Assembly (NCBI GenBank): GCA_012961845.1
Contig: DTYO01000103.1
Span: forward strand, 1 to 12,075
From: Thermodesulfobacteriaceae bacterium
GTDB lineage: Bacteria; Desulfobacterota; Dissulfuribacteria; Dissulfuribacterales; UBA3076
Length of the DNA: 12,075 bases
Direction of reading: 5' to 3'
A program made the position numbers and the translations under genes. Position 1 is the first letter of the stretch. Every line of letters starts with the position of its first letter. This document shows, piece by piece, positions 1-7,861 of the stretch. The notes beneath the pieces are model-generated. The model saw only the letters and a program-made list of their open reading frames with translations. It did no database searches and was not told the origin of the DNA.

Positions 1-374
1 CATACCTTTCTTTTTCTGGGCCCGTCAAATTCACAGAAAAATATCTTTTGCCATGTCCCCAGGCACAGCCTGCCGTTTTCTACGATAACATGGACCCCTG
101 GGCCCATGAGAGAGGTTTTTATGTGGGCAGGCGAATTTCCTTCCATGTGCCTGTAATCGAAATTCCAGGGGATAATTTCATTGAGAACCTCAATAATATC
201 CCTTTTAACCGCAGGATCGGCTCCCTCATTTACAGTGACGGCCCCCGTGGTGTGGGGTACATAAATATATGCCAGGCCGTCCTCGAAACCGGACTTGGAA
301 ATGACCTGTTGAATCTGGCCGGTCATATCCAGCATCTCGGTCTTTGATCTACTGTTTATGGTAATGGATTTCAT
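1..374 (-). CDS. YjbQ/UPF0047 family protein, partial (C-terminus off the left edge)
   Basis: The minus strand encodes 124 residues beginning MKSITINSRSKTEML; the C-terminus lies beyond position 1. The family signatures are clear: HTTGAVTVNEGADP at residues 41-54, HMEGNSPAHIK at 76-86, and NGRLCLGTWQK followed by EFDGPRKRKV at 100-124. The conserved His and Glu residues (H41, E50, H76, E78, H84) are present. YjbQ proteins are small cytoplasmic proteins of about 130-140 residues, so only the last few residues are missing. E. coli YjbQ has weak thiamine phosphate synthase activity, but the physiological role of the family is not settled. The start at 374 is supported by an AGGGGGA ribosome site 7 nt upstream. 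It is transcribed divergently from the kinase gene on its right. Confidence 0.93.
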   Translation of the reverse strand, partial: MKSITINSRSKTEMLDMTGQIQQVISKSGFEDGLAYIYVPHTTGAVTVNEGADPAVKRDIIEVLNEIIPWNFDYRHMEGNSPAHIKTSLMGPGVHVIVENGRLCLGTWQKIFFCEFDGPRKRKV

Positions 375-429
375 TGAAGTTTCCCCCTTTTTATTGAAAC
401 GTGTTTCCGTACTGTCCTGGTTTGCTTCT

Positions 430-459
430 GTTTTAGATGAGGAACATCTGTGAAGTCAA
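430..459 (-). promoter_or_regulatory. Possible sigma70-type promoter for the YjbQ gene
   Basis: Read on the minus strand, TTGACT (454-459) is followed after 18 bp by TAAAAC (430-435), about 55 bp upstream of the start codon. The -35 box matches 5 of 6 consensus bases and the -10 box 4 of 6. A short dyad, AGATG-N5-CATCT, lies in the spacer. This is a match by eye only. Confidence 0.35.
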
Positions 460-545
460 TATACCACCTTTCATGTCCCGGTGAAAACCATTACATACCT
501 GTGATGCTCATGGCCTGTTTCTTGGTAATCGAATAATGCGACAAG

Positions 546-575
546 TTGACTTCCGGGTTTTGAGTTTTTTTTAAA
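546..575 (+). promoter_or_regulatory. Possible promoter for the tandem kinase genes
   Basis: TTGACT (546-551) is followed after 18 bp by TTTAAA (570-575). This is about 60 bp upstream of the first kinase start, in the 259-bp divergent region. The spacer is T-rich. No clear activator site was seen. The -10 match is weak (4 of 6). Confidence 0.35.
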
Positions 576-633
576 GTTCCGATAGATAAAAGAGTAGCAT
601 CCCCTTTTTCCAGGAGATGTTTTGGGTTAACGT

Positions 634-3252
634 ATGATAAGTTTGCTTATTGGTAAAGGAGGATCCGTCATTTCAGCAGCAGCTCCCCGATTAAAAGAAA
701 ATCCCATTCACGGCAGATCGATGCACATTCTGCCTTCGCTGCCCCATGTCGTTACAAAACTCCTGGAGGAGACTCTGGATGAAGATGTCTCCATGGAAAG
801 GGCTGCTGAACTGGCAGGCAGGGATCCAGGACTTACTGTCCAGTTGCTCAAACTTGCCAATTCTCCCCTTTTCAGTAGGGGCAGGGCGGTGTCATCCATA
901 CCCCAGGCCACAATCAATCTCGGGCTCCAGACTGTCAGAAACATCGCTGTAACCCTGTCTGTCTACCAGTCTTTTTCAGATCTTTCCGGCCAGCCCGGGT
1001 TTTCACTCGGGGCCTTCTGGTGGCATTCCCTGTCAACTGCCATCTGCTCACGTTTTCTGGCCCAGCGAAACGGTTATGAAGACCCTGAAGAGGCTTTTGT
1101 CGCTGGACTGCTTCATGATCTGGGGCAGCTGGTCCTGATAAGGAATGAGATCCAGCAGTTTGGCCAGATACTCCAGACCGCAAGCAGAGGGACAACTCTG
1201 ATAGAGTCTGAAAGAAAGGTGTGGGCCACTGATCATGCACAGGTGGGGGCTGATCTGCTGGACAAGTGGAGGCTTGAGCCGATCCTGTGTGATGCGGTCA
1301 GATACCATCACAGGTCTTCCTCTGAACTGGAGACCGCGCTTCCTCTGGTACGTCTGGTGTTTCTGGGTGACAGACTTAGCCATTATTTTGCCCGGCCTGT
1401 ACCAGAGGAATGGAGTGAAATTCTGAAGCTTGTGGAGAGGATGCTGGGGATTTCATCCGATGTGCTTGAAGACCTGCAGGAGTCAATTATCTCTGAAGTA
1501 AACCAGATGGCCGGCCTTTTCGGGATGAAAGTGACCGTTCCCGAAGGATCGGTACTTCCTTCTTCAGTTTCTGACGAGCCGGATGGCCAGAAAGAATTGA
1601 GAGAGAAGGCATTCGATGTTTCCCTTCTGGTCGGCGCCTTCCAGGCAATGCTGGATACATACAGGGAAGAAGACCTACATGATGCATTTCTGCGTTCTCT
1701 GGCTGTCCTGTTTGATTTCAAGTGCCTCTTACTGGCGAAACATCTCAAGTCCGGCCTGCTGGCAGGGGTAAGGGCCTATGGAACCCGCAGAGATGAACTG
1801 GCATCTCACATAAAAATACCGGTAAGCCCCGGAACCATCTGGGACAGGGCATTCCAGGAACGGGCTGCGGTATATTCTAACGAGTTTTCCCGGGAACACC
1901 TGCTGAGAGTCATAGACAGGCAGGTGGAAAGCCTGATGGGGAGTCCATACATTATTGTGCCCATTTCCTGCTCTGGAGAAAAGCTCGGGGTCCTCATGAT
2001 TGGAATGCCGCCTGAGGAATGGGAGGGGCGCGAATGGTCTACCGATATGCTCCTGCTCCTGACCAAGCAGATGTCCCATTCCATGCTGGGATACAAATAC
2101 AGAAGACAGTGGGCTAAGGAACACGCCATAAACGCTGCGATACTCAAAGGGGCACCGGTTGGAGTGCTGTTGGCGGATTTGTCGGGCCGGGCATATTACT
2201 GGAATCCTGTTGGCCGCTCAATGCTTGGGTATGAAGGGGCAGGTACCCCGCCTGAAGAGCTGAATTTTTGGAGACATTTTTCTTTTAACCTGGAGACCCA
2301 AAAAAAGATCAGTGAGTGTGCCGGTTCTGGAACGCCGGCGGAGCTTGGAAAGACATGGATGCGCGACTCCACGGGAGTCAGGCGTCTTATAGACATCAAG
2401 GCGGTTGCTGTCAGGATTTCAGACAAGATGCGCCTGCTGATGCTCCTGGAAGATGTCAGTGTTGAGCATGCGCTTCTGGAGGAACGCAGAAAAAGGTCTG
2501 AATGGCTTGAAAAGGAACTTGCAGCAAGGACTGAGGAACTTGAAAAGGCCCAGGAAAAGCTGTTGCGGGCTGAACGTCTTGGAGCCAGTACTGAGCTGGC
2601 CCGCAGGGTGGTGCATGAAATAAACAGTCCGCTTGCCATAATCAAGAATTTTCTGACAATATTCAAGATGGAGCACCAGGACAGTGAGAGGGATGTGGAA
2701 ATCCTCAATACAATAAGCAAGGAAATTGACAGAATTGCCGGGATTTTAAGACAGCTGAGAGATTTTTCATCCGACCTGGCGGAAAATACAGGGCAAGAAC
2801 GAGGGTTTGTTCAGAATGCCGCAAGAGACTTGGAGATCCTTCTGGTTGAGCCGCTTGAACAGAAAGGTATAGACTTGGAATTTGACATAGATCAGGATCT
2901 GCCGCCTGTCCCCCTTTCTGAAAGCGGAATCAAGCAGGTGTTAATAAATCTTGTGAAAAATTCCGAGGAGGCTATCAGCGGCGACGGGCGGATTCAGGTC
3001 AGTGCCCATATAGACCGTGATAATGCAGATGAGGTCATTATCCAGGTTGCGGATTCCGGGGCGGGCGTCCCTGAGCATGTTAGAGAGCGCCTGTTTGATC
3101 CGTTCGTAACAACCAAGGGCGAAGACAATTCAGGGCTGGGGCTGTCTGTGTGTTATGGTTTAATAAAAGCCTCCGGAGGGTCTATAAAGGTTGTGCAGAA
3201 AAAGGGGTGGGGTGCGTGTTTTGATATAAGGCTGCCTGGAGCAAGAGAGTGA
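634..3252 (+). CDS. HDOD-GAF-PAS sensor histidine kinase, cytoplasmic
   Basis: This is an 872-residue soluble kinase with no signal peptide or membrane segment. Residues ~30-290 form an HDOD domain, with the characteristic LPSLPHVVTKLLEE start and AGLLHDLGQL at 157-166. Residues ~345-485 look like a GAF domain and ~495-610 a PAS domain. Residues ~610-650 are a charged coiled coil. The H-box is VVHEINSPLAII, with the phospho-acceptor His at 661. The ATPase domain shows the N-box (INLVKNSEEA, N776), G1 (ADSGAG, D807), the F-box (LFDPFVTTK) and G2 (GLGLS). HDOD domains usually act as signalling scaffolds, and fusion to a complete kinase suggests integration of several cytoplasmic signals. There is no receiver of its own; the next gene carries two. 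The start is uncertain: ATG 634 follows an in-frame TAA directly and has only a distant AGGAGA (16 nt), and Met30 (721) is an alternative just before the HDOD domain. Confidence 0.92.
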   Translation: MISLLIGKGGSVISAAAPRLKENPIHGRSMHILPSLPHVVTKLLEETLDEDVSMERAAELAGRDPGLTVQLLKLANSPLFSRGRAVSSIPQATINLGLQTVRNIAVTLSVYQSFSDLSGQPGFSLGAFWWHSLSTAICSRFLAQRNGYEDPEEAFVAGLLHDLGQLVLIRNEIQQFGQILQTASRGTTLIESERKVWATDHAQVGADLLDKWRLEPILCDAVRYHHRSSSELETALPLVRLVFLGDRLSHYFARPVPEEWSEILKLVERMLGISSDVLEDLQESIISEVNQMAGLFGMKVTVPEGSVLPSSVSDEPDGQKELREKAFDVSLLVGAFQAMLDTYREEDLHDAFLRSLAVLFDFKCLLLAKHLKSGLLAGVRAYGTRRDELASHIKIPVSPGTIWDRAFQERAAVYSNEFSREHLLRVIDRQVESLMGSPYIIVPISCSGEKLGVLMIGMPPEEWEGREWSTDMLLLLTKQMSHSMLGYKYRRQWAKEHAINAAILKGAPVGVLLADLSGRAYYWNPVGRSMLGYEGAGTPPEELNFWRHFSFNLETQKKISECAGSGTPAELGKTWMRDSTGVRRLIDIKAVAVRISDKMRLLMLLEDVSVEHALLEERRKRSEWLEKELAARTEELEKAQEKLLRAERLGASTELARRVVHEINSPLAIIKNFLTIFKMEHQDSERDVEILNTISKEIDRIAGILRQLRDFSSDLAENTGQERGFVQNAARDLEILLVEPLEQKGIDLEFDIDQDLPPVPLSESGIKQVLINLVKNSEEAISGDGRIQVSAHIDRDNADEVIIQVADSGAGVPEHVRERLFDPFVTTKGEDNSGLGLSVCYGLIKASGGSIKVVQKKGWGACFDIRLPGARE
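655..663 (+). promoter_or_regulatory. Strong Shine-Dalgarno-like sequence inside the annotated kinase start
   Basis: AAAGGAGGA lies inside the first codons of the ORF as drawn. Six nt downstream is an in-frame ATT codon (670), with no ATG or GTG at a suitable distance. It is either a chance result of encoding Gly-Lys-Gly-Gly, or the true ribosome site for a rare ATT start that would shorten the protein by 12 residues. Confidence 0.25.
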
Positions 3253-3358
3253 ATCCGGCAGAGTCTTCCGGTCTTCACACAGTGCAGAATCCGGACCAAT
3301 CAAACATTTGTTGATTGACGCAGGTCAGTTATTCTTTCTGAAAGAAAGGCTATATCAA

Positions 3359-5224
3359 GTGGGAGAGTTGAAAAACAGTATACTGGTGCTGGATGACGAG
3401 AAGGGCATGTGCCAGAGTCTTACCACTCTGCTTTTGCATATGGGATATGATGTAACCGCAAGTACCAGTGTAAAAGAAGGGCTTGGTATTCTGGCTAAGA
3501 AATTTTTCGATATAGTGGTCAGTGACATAGTATTTCCTGATGGAAGCGGTTTCCAGATCATGGATTACTGCCATGACCACTGTCCCAAGACCAAAGTCAT
3601 TGCCATGACCGGGCATGTTTCCATAGATTCTGCCATAGAATCCCTGCGGCATGGCGCCTATGACTATATTATCAAACCGTTCGAGTTTGAACTCCTGCAC
3701 CATGCCATAAAAAGGGCTCTGGACCACCAGTATATGGAAGAAGAGCTTCTCCTTGCAGGTGAGCGCTACAAGGCCCTGGTAGAGGAACTCAACGAGGGTT
3801 ATTTTGTTCTTGAAGAGGGAAGGATAGTTTTTGCAAACAGTGTCATGGCCCACCTGCTCCAGCGGGAGGTTTCCGGCTTGATCGGGACCGCTCTCGTAGA
3901 TCTTGTAAATCCCGATCACCAGCAGAATTTCCAGGAAAATCTGAAAGTCCTTCAGAAGTGTCCAGGTACTTCGATTATAGAAGATATTACCCTCAGGGAC
4001 AGCAGGGGAAATCCAAGACCGGTCGAGATGAAAATAAGTGTCAGTAAGATTCCCCACTTAGGAGCTACGGTAGTAGGGATCTGCAGAGATACAACTGAGC
4101 GGGAGATCCTTTGGGGCCAGCTGGTCAAGGCCGAGAAACTGGCCATGATGGGAGAAATGGTTGCAGGTATCGCTCACGAGCTGAACAATAAGCTCACGCC
4201 CATACTTGGATATACTGAGATGCTGGTGGAACAGCCTATAGACGAGGTTACCGCCCGGAGGCTGGGAACAGTTCACAGCGCTGCCTTGGGTGCCAAGAAT
4301 ATTGTGGAGTCTCTGCTGTTCTTTGCCAAACAGGAGCAGCCCAAGCGTATCATGTGCGACATAAACAGTATCGTACAGAGTGCAGCAGAACTTGTGTCCG
4401 CGTCTTTCCGAGGTTCTGATGTGGATCTGAGCGTGAGGCTTGATTCCGACGTGCCTCAGCTGATGGCTGATCCGTGTCAGTTAGAACAGGTGGTGGTCAA
4501 CATCATGAAGAATGCCTTTGAATCCCTGAATAAAGACGGCTGGATAGAGGTCAGGGCGTTTCAGGAGAACAAGGATGTGGTGATTGCCATAACGGACAAC
4601 GGTCCCGGCATTTCTCCTGAGGTGTGCAGCAGGATGTTCGATCCGTTCTTTACAACCAAGGAGAGGGGAAAGGGGACAGGTCTTGGGCTGAGTATATGCC
4701 ATGGGATCATCAAGAGCCACAATGGGGATCTTAGCGTGGACTCCCAGCCTGGAAAAACAGTCTTTTCAATAAGGCTTCCCGTGGATTGCCATGGATGCTC
4801 ATCTGTACCAAAAGAACAGAAAAAGTGGTCCTGTATCAGGCCCGGAGCTAATCGTCACAGGATTCTCATAGTGGACGACGAAGTTCAGATAGCGGAACTT
4901 CTCAGGGAAGCGCTGTCAGAGGACTATGATGCCAGACTTGCCACAAATGTCGAAGAGGCCTTGGAAAAGATCGGCCTGCATTCGTTTGATCTGATAGTGT
5001 CCGACGTTAAGATGCCGGGCCTGGACGGGATAGATTTCTATGCTAAGCTCCTTGAAAAGGCCCCTGAATACTGCAGCCGTATCATCTATACCACAGGAGT
5101 GACCTTTGACGACAGAACCCAGAGCTTCTTCAAGGAGACTAGGGTCCCTTACCTGAGCAAGCCATTTAAAATCAAGGACATGATGGAGTTTGTCAATCAG
5201 TTTCTTGCCTCTGATCACCGGTAA
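3359..5224 (+). CDS. Hybrid histidine kinase / response regulator, REC-PAS-HisKA-HATPase-REC
   Basis: From GTG 3359 this gives 621 residues; GAAAGG 9 nt upstream supports that start. An upstream TTG at 3308 would add 17 residues but has no ribosome site. The first receiver (residues ~6-125) has its acidic pair in VLDDE, acceptor Asp56 in SDIVFPDGS, Thr84 and Lys106. A PAS domain spans ~135-245. The H-box GIAHELNNKLTPI holds His273. The ATPase domain has NIMKNAFESL (N385), TDNGPG (D413), FDPFFTT and GTGLGLS. A second receiver (~500-615) has IVDDE, acceptor Asp549 in SDVKMPGLDG, and Lys601. All catalytic residues are intact, and no membrane segment is present. It starts about 106 nt after the upstream kinase on the same strand, so the two are likely co-transcribed. 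The N-terminal receiver could accept phosphate from that kinase. No effector domain is attached. Confidence 0.93.
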   Translation: MGELKNSILVLDDEKGMCQSLTTLLLHMGYDVTASTSVKEGLGILAKKFFDIVVSDIVFPDGSGFQIMDYCHDHCPKTKVIAMTGHVSIDSAIESLRHGAYDYIIKPFEFELLHHAIKRALDHQYMEEELLLAGERYKALVEELNEGYFVLEEGRIVFANSVMAHLLQREVSGLIGTALVDLVNPDHQQNFQENLKVLQKCPGTSIIEDITLRDSRGNPRPVEMKISVSKIPHLGATVVGICRDTTEREILWGQLVKAEKLAMMGEMVAGIAHELNNKLTPILGYTEMLVEQPIDEVTARRLGTVHSAALGAKNIVESLLFFAKQEQPKRIMCDINSIVQSAAELVSASFRGSDVDLSVRLDSDVPQLMADPCQLEQVVVNIMKNAFESLNKDGWIEVRAFQENKDVVIAITDNGPGISPEVCSRMFDPFFTTKERGKGTGLGLSICHGIIKSHNGDLSVDSQPGKTVFSIRLPVDCHGCSSVPKEQKKWSCIRPGANRHRILIVDDEVQIAELLREALSEDYDARLATNVEEALEKIGLHSFDLIVSDVKMPGLDGIDFYAKLLEKAPEYCSRIIYTTGVTFDDRTQSFFKETRVPYLSKPFKIKDMMEFVNQFLASDHR

Positions 5225-7037
5225 GATCCTTTTCCTTTGAAGTGCCGGTTGCGGATCTGAATTTTTCAAGCTGGGCCTGGTAGTATTCACGGTTGTTCCG
5301 GGCCCTGGACAGAGCTTCCATTTCCAGCTCTATTGCCTTTTGACTGTAGCCATTGATGAAAAAGCTTTCAGCCAGGGTGTCTAGAATGTGTGCGGCTGGC
5401 TTGATCCTGGCTGCCTGTATGGCATACATCAATGCCTCCCGGGGCCTTTTGAATTCAGGATCTTCGGCCGTTGCAAATAGCCAGGCAATGCTGTTCAGGA
5501 TCTCGGGGTCTTCCGGATCCAGGTCCAGGGCCCTGTGATAGGCCTGGAGGGCCTTTTCATACTTCTTTTCATTTTCAAGAATCTGTCCTGCAAAAAGATA
5601 CCATTCGGGCTGCTGCTCTCCTCTGCCCATGAGCTGTTCGAAATAGAGCCGGGTGATGTTACTTCTGGCAGTGGCTTTCCACGTCTGGGTTGGTAATAGC
5701 GTCGACAGGGTTATCATGGTGGCTGCAGCCATCAGAAAGACAGCCTTCCCCATACGCAGCTTCCTGTTGTGTCTGGCTTTCAGTTCCGGATGGGCGGCGG
5801 TTCTCTGGAGAAAATCGACCCTTTCGGCAATGCCGAAATGATGCCAGCTGGGCTGTTCCCTTATGCCGCCGGCAACCAGGGCTACCTTTTCCAGTGCATT
5901 AATGAGGTTTGCAGGGTGTCCCTGAACATCAAACACGTGGAGATCTGCCTGCCGCTCAAAATTTCTCATGAAATATCCCATCATAAGCCGGAAGTACAGC
6001 AGCATGAGGATGACCATGGGGAGTAATGCAAGAAGAGAGCTGACAGACTGCGGCATATCCTGGAAAAAAACGAGGAACTCCATGGTAAAATGCCTGGAGA
6101 GCATCCAGGTCCAGAGTGGGTCAAGAAGGCTGAACAGGACTGCACTGTATGCCCCCAAAAATACTACATACCACAGGAGATGTCTGTATCTGATATGGCC
6201 TACTTCGTGGGCCAGGACTGCCTCGATTTCGGCGGGATGCAGATATTCCACCAGGCAGGGTGTAAGAAGGATATAGCGGAACCTGGGCACCAGCCCCAGA
6301 ACCGCTGCTGTGCATACCCTGCCTCTCCCCAGGGGCCACAGAAGAATTTCTGCACATCTGACTCCGGACTTCTCAAGGGAATCCGTAATGATTTTCCTTA
6401 GAGGACCCTGTGGAAACGGTCTGCACTTCCATATCCATGGAATAATTGCAGGCACCAAGAAGATGATCAGTGCGACGAAAAGGCCGAAATAAACCAGCCG
6501 GAATTCGGAAGTGTTGAGAAAATCCTGGACGGCGGGTGACGGAATGAGACCTGCCATGTCACCTAGCAGGGCCAGCAGCAGGTACGGAACCAGGGCTGGG
6601 ATGATGATGCGCAGCCTCAGGCCGAGGTCTTCCCTGCAACCGGATTCTGCCAGTCCCCTTACGGACAGAATCCTCCAGTTTGCGGTCCACAGGACAGCCA
6701 GGTAGAAAAAGTACATCAGCAGTCCTGAAACTTCTGTAATAGTCGGAAATTTTTCGGATCCGGGTATGGTAATCAGATAGGTCTTTATGTCCAGTATGAA
6801 AAAGTCCATTGCCAGCATTGCCATGGCTGTCCACTGGAGTTTGTCCAGAATGTACGACGTTCTGGCAGCGGAGTCTGAACTTTTGAGGATGCGCCATGCA
6901 ATAATGGCCCACACAGCCGTCTTACCCATCCAGAGCATTGCCAGGTGCCACAGGGAAAACCGGGGAGTTTCTTCTGGTACCGCTCCGACGATTATGAGCA
7001 GCGCTATCATCAGAGAGAGTATCTGGTTGTACGGCAT
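5193..7037 (-). CDS. Integral-membrane M48-type zinc metallopeptidase with C-terminal TPR repeats
   Basis: This is a 614-residue protein. The first ~200 residues contain about five hydrophobic segments (near 7-20, 33-48, 105-120, 145-160 and 182-202). The zinc site is AHEVGHIRYRH, with HEVGH at 277-281. The downstream ligand motif NFERQADLHV gives Glu361 and Asp365, as in M48 (HtpX/Ste24-like) peptidases. Hydrophobic stretches near 290-305, 335-350 and 430-450 complete the membrane part. Residues ~477-590 are TPR-like (EWYLFAGQILENEKKYEKAL and KAIELEMEAL). The length exceeds that of HtpX (~290 aa) because of the extra N-terminal helices and the TPR tail. A role in membrane-protein quality control is inferred from the family; the substrate is unknown. 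The start at 7037 has AGGA 10 nt upstream. Its last 32 bp overlap the 3' end of the convergent hybrid kinase. Confidence 0.9.
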   Translation of the reverse strand: MPYNQILSLMIALLIIVGAVPEETPRFSLWHLAMLWMGKTAVWAIIAWRILKSSDSAARTSYILDKLQWTAMAMLAMDFFILDIKTYLITIPGSEKFPTITEVSGLLMYFFYLAVLWTANWRILSVRGLAESGCREDLGLRLRIIIPALVPYLLLALLGDMAGLIPSPAVQDFLNTSEFRLVYFGLFVALIIFLVPAIIPWIWKCRPFPQGPLRKIITDSLEKSGVRCAEILLWPLGRGRVCTAAVLGLVPRFRYILLTPCLVEYLHPAEIEAVLAHEVGHIRYRHLLWYVVFLGAYSAVLFSLLDPLWTWMLSRHFTMEFLVFFQDMPQSVSSLLALLPMVILMLLYFRLMMGYFMRNFERQADLHVFDVQGHPANLINALEKVALVAGGIREQPSWHHFGIAERVDFLQRTAAHPELKARHNRKLRMGKAVFLMAAATMITLSTLLPTQTWKATARSNITRLYFEQLMGRGEQQPEWYLFAGQILENEKKYEKALQAYHRALDLDPEDPEILNSIAWLFATAEDPEFKRPREALMYAIQAARIKPAAHILDTLAESFFINGYSQKAIELEMEALSRARNNREYYQAQLEKFRSATGTSKEKDLTGDQRQETD

Positions 7038-7060
7038 GGTTTGAGTGTCCTCAACAGTGC

Positions 7061-7190
7061 CTGTCCGGAAATGGTTTTTTTGCGGTTTCAGCGTTATGTG
7101 GAAAAATAATGTTCAAATATCATACATAATGTCTGCGCATATTTTTCCCTGGTGCCGTGACTTCGTGCGAAAAACCTCGTTTCCGGACAG
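7061..7190. repeat. 130-bp imperfect palindrome with 11-bp perfect ends
   Basis: CTGTCCGGAAA (7061-7071) is the exact reverse complement of TTTCCGGACAG (7180-7190). Inside it, GGAAAAATA (7100-7108) is the exact reverse complement of TATTTTTCC (7140-7148). Both pairs share nearly the same centre (about 7125). Between them the arms remain recognisably similar, sharing a T-run followed by GC, so the whole stretch is a long degenerate inverted repeat. It lies in the 5' leader of the peptidase gene, starting 24 bp from its start codon. No flanking duplication is evident. It could be a small degenerate mobile element or a long RNA hairpin in the peptidase leader. Confidence 0.55.
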
Positions 7191-7221
7191 ATATTGAATA
7201 ACTTTCATGGCTGCAGATAAA

Positions 7222-7476
7222 CCCGGATTATTCGCTTCAAAAGTCGAATAAATGCTAATTGGCAGAAATAACAGCATGTTACATGAAATGTGGTGAGTCA
7301 AAAGCTATACCAAAAAGGTGCAGCTAATTAAACGAGAAAGTGTTCTGCATTTGAAGCCGCAAGGGGTTCGCTATTTCACCAGATCTGCTGCATTGTCAGG
7401 GGCCTGAAGCACCAGAGTACGTCTGCGCCCCCTCCGCTCTTCATCTTTGGCAAATTCGTGATCCGAATAAGCCCGG
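7222..7476 (+). mobile_element. MITE-like non-coding element, copy 1
   Basis: This ~255-bp segment recurs at 9113-9365 in the same orientation with roughly 80% identity by eye. It begins CCCGGATTATTCGCTT and ends with the degenerate inverted counterpart CGAATAAGCCCGG. A 4-bp TAAA lies directly outside both ends (7218-7221 and 7477-7480), which could be a target duplication. No ORF fills it. A short dyad around ATACCAAAAAGGTG is degraded compared with copy 2. It fits a non-autonomous element mobilised in trans. The palindromes are worse preserved than in copy 2, so it is probably the older insertion. Confidence 0.72.
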
Positions 7477-7861
7477 TAAATTATTATTGCAGTTCGGTAT
7501 GTCCTGCATCCGTCTGAAAAACTCATTGACGATGTTTACGATATTACCCCCACTCGCTGTAGAAAAGAAGGGTATTTCCGCACAATAAGCATCTTGGAAC
7601 TACACTTTATCTGTCCGATTCCCTCGCTGCCGCCTGAGAACCTGCTGTGCGCAGGCCATGGCTCCCTGGAGTGACCGCCGTGTTGCCGGCCGAAACAGTT
7701 TGATCCTGCTGGTCCTCCTTTGATAAAATCAATTCAGAAAGCTGATTCCGGCGGAATAAGGCTGTGATCGTCACTGATCATGCCGGTCTGGTTCCGGATC
7801 CGGGCCTTTTGCTGGAAGCTCCGGTTTCCTGAAATCCAACGATAATACAGGAGGATATGCC
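7477..7861. other. 385-bp region without a recognisable gene, upstream of the exported protein
   Basis: No coding region is supported on either strand. Short dyads are present: TTGAT-AAA-ATCAA at 7720-7732, CCTGC-N5-GCAGG at 7641-7655, and a CCGGATCCGG palindrome near 7794-7803. None is followed by a T-run in a terminator arrangement. No convincing -35/-10 pair was found for the downstream gene. The region presumably carries that gene's promoter and leader. Confidence 0.5.

Noticed and set aside
529..540. TCGAATAATGCG resembles the MITE terminal repeat (CGAATAATCCGG).
   Set aside because: There is no partner end or internal MITE sequence nearby; a chance match in AT-rich DNA.
3308..3358. TTG at 3308 as the start of the hybrid kinase.
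   Set aside because: No ribosome site precedes it, and the 17 extra residues lie outside the receiver fold; GTG 3359 with GAAAGG 9 nt upstream fits better, though it is not certain.
3350..4057. Long open frames (e.g. 235 residues) opposite the hybrid kinase, and similar ones opposite cobC and cobT.
   Set aside because: They lie antisense to genes with intact domain motifs, have no ribosome sites and resemble no known protein; they are compositional shadows.
7697..7724. AGTTTGATCCTG resembles the 5' end of 16S rRNA, and CCTCCTTTGAT nearby resembles its 3' end.
   Set aside because: The matches are very short and directly adjacent, with none of the ~1,500 nt between them; most likely coincidence.
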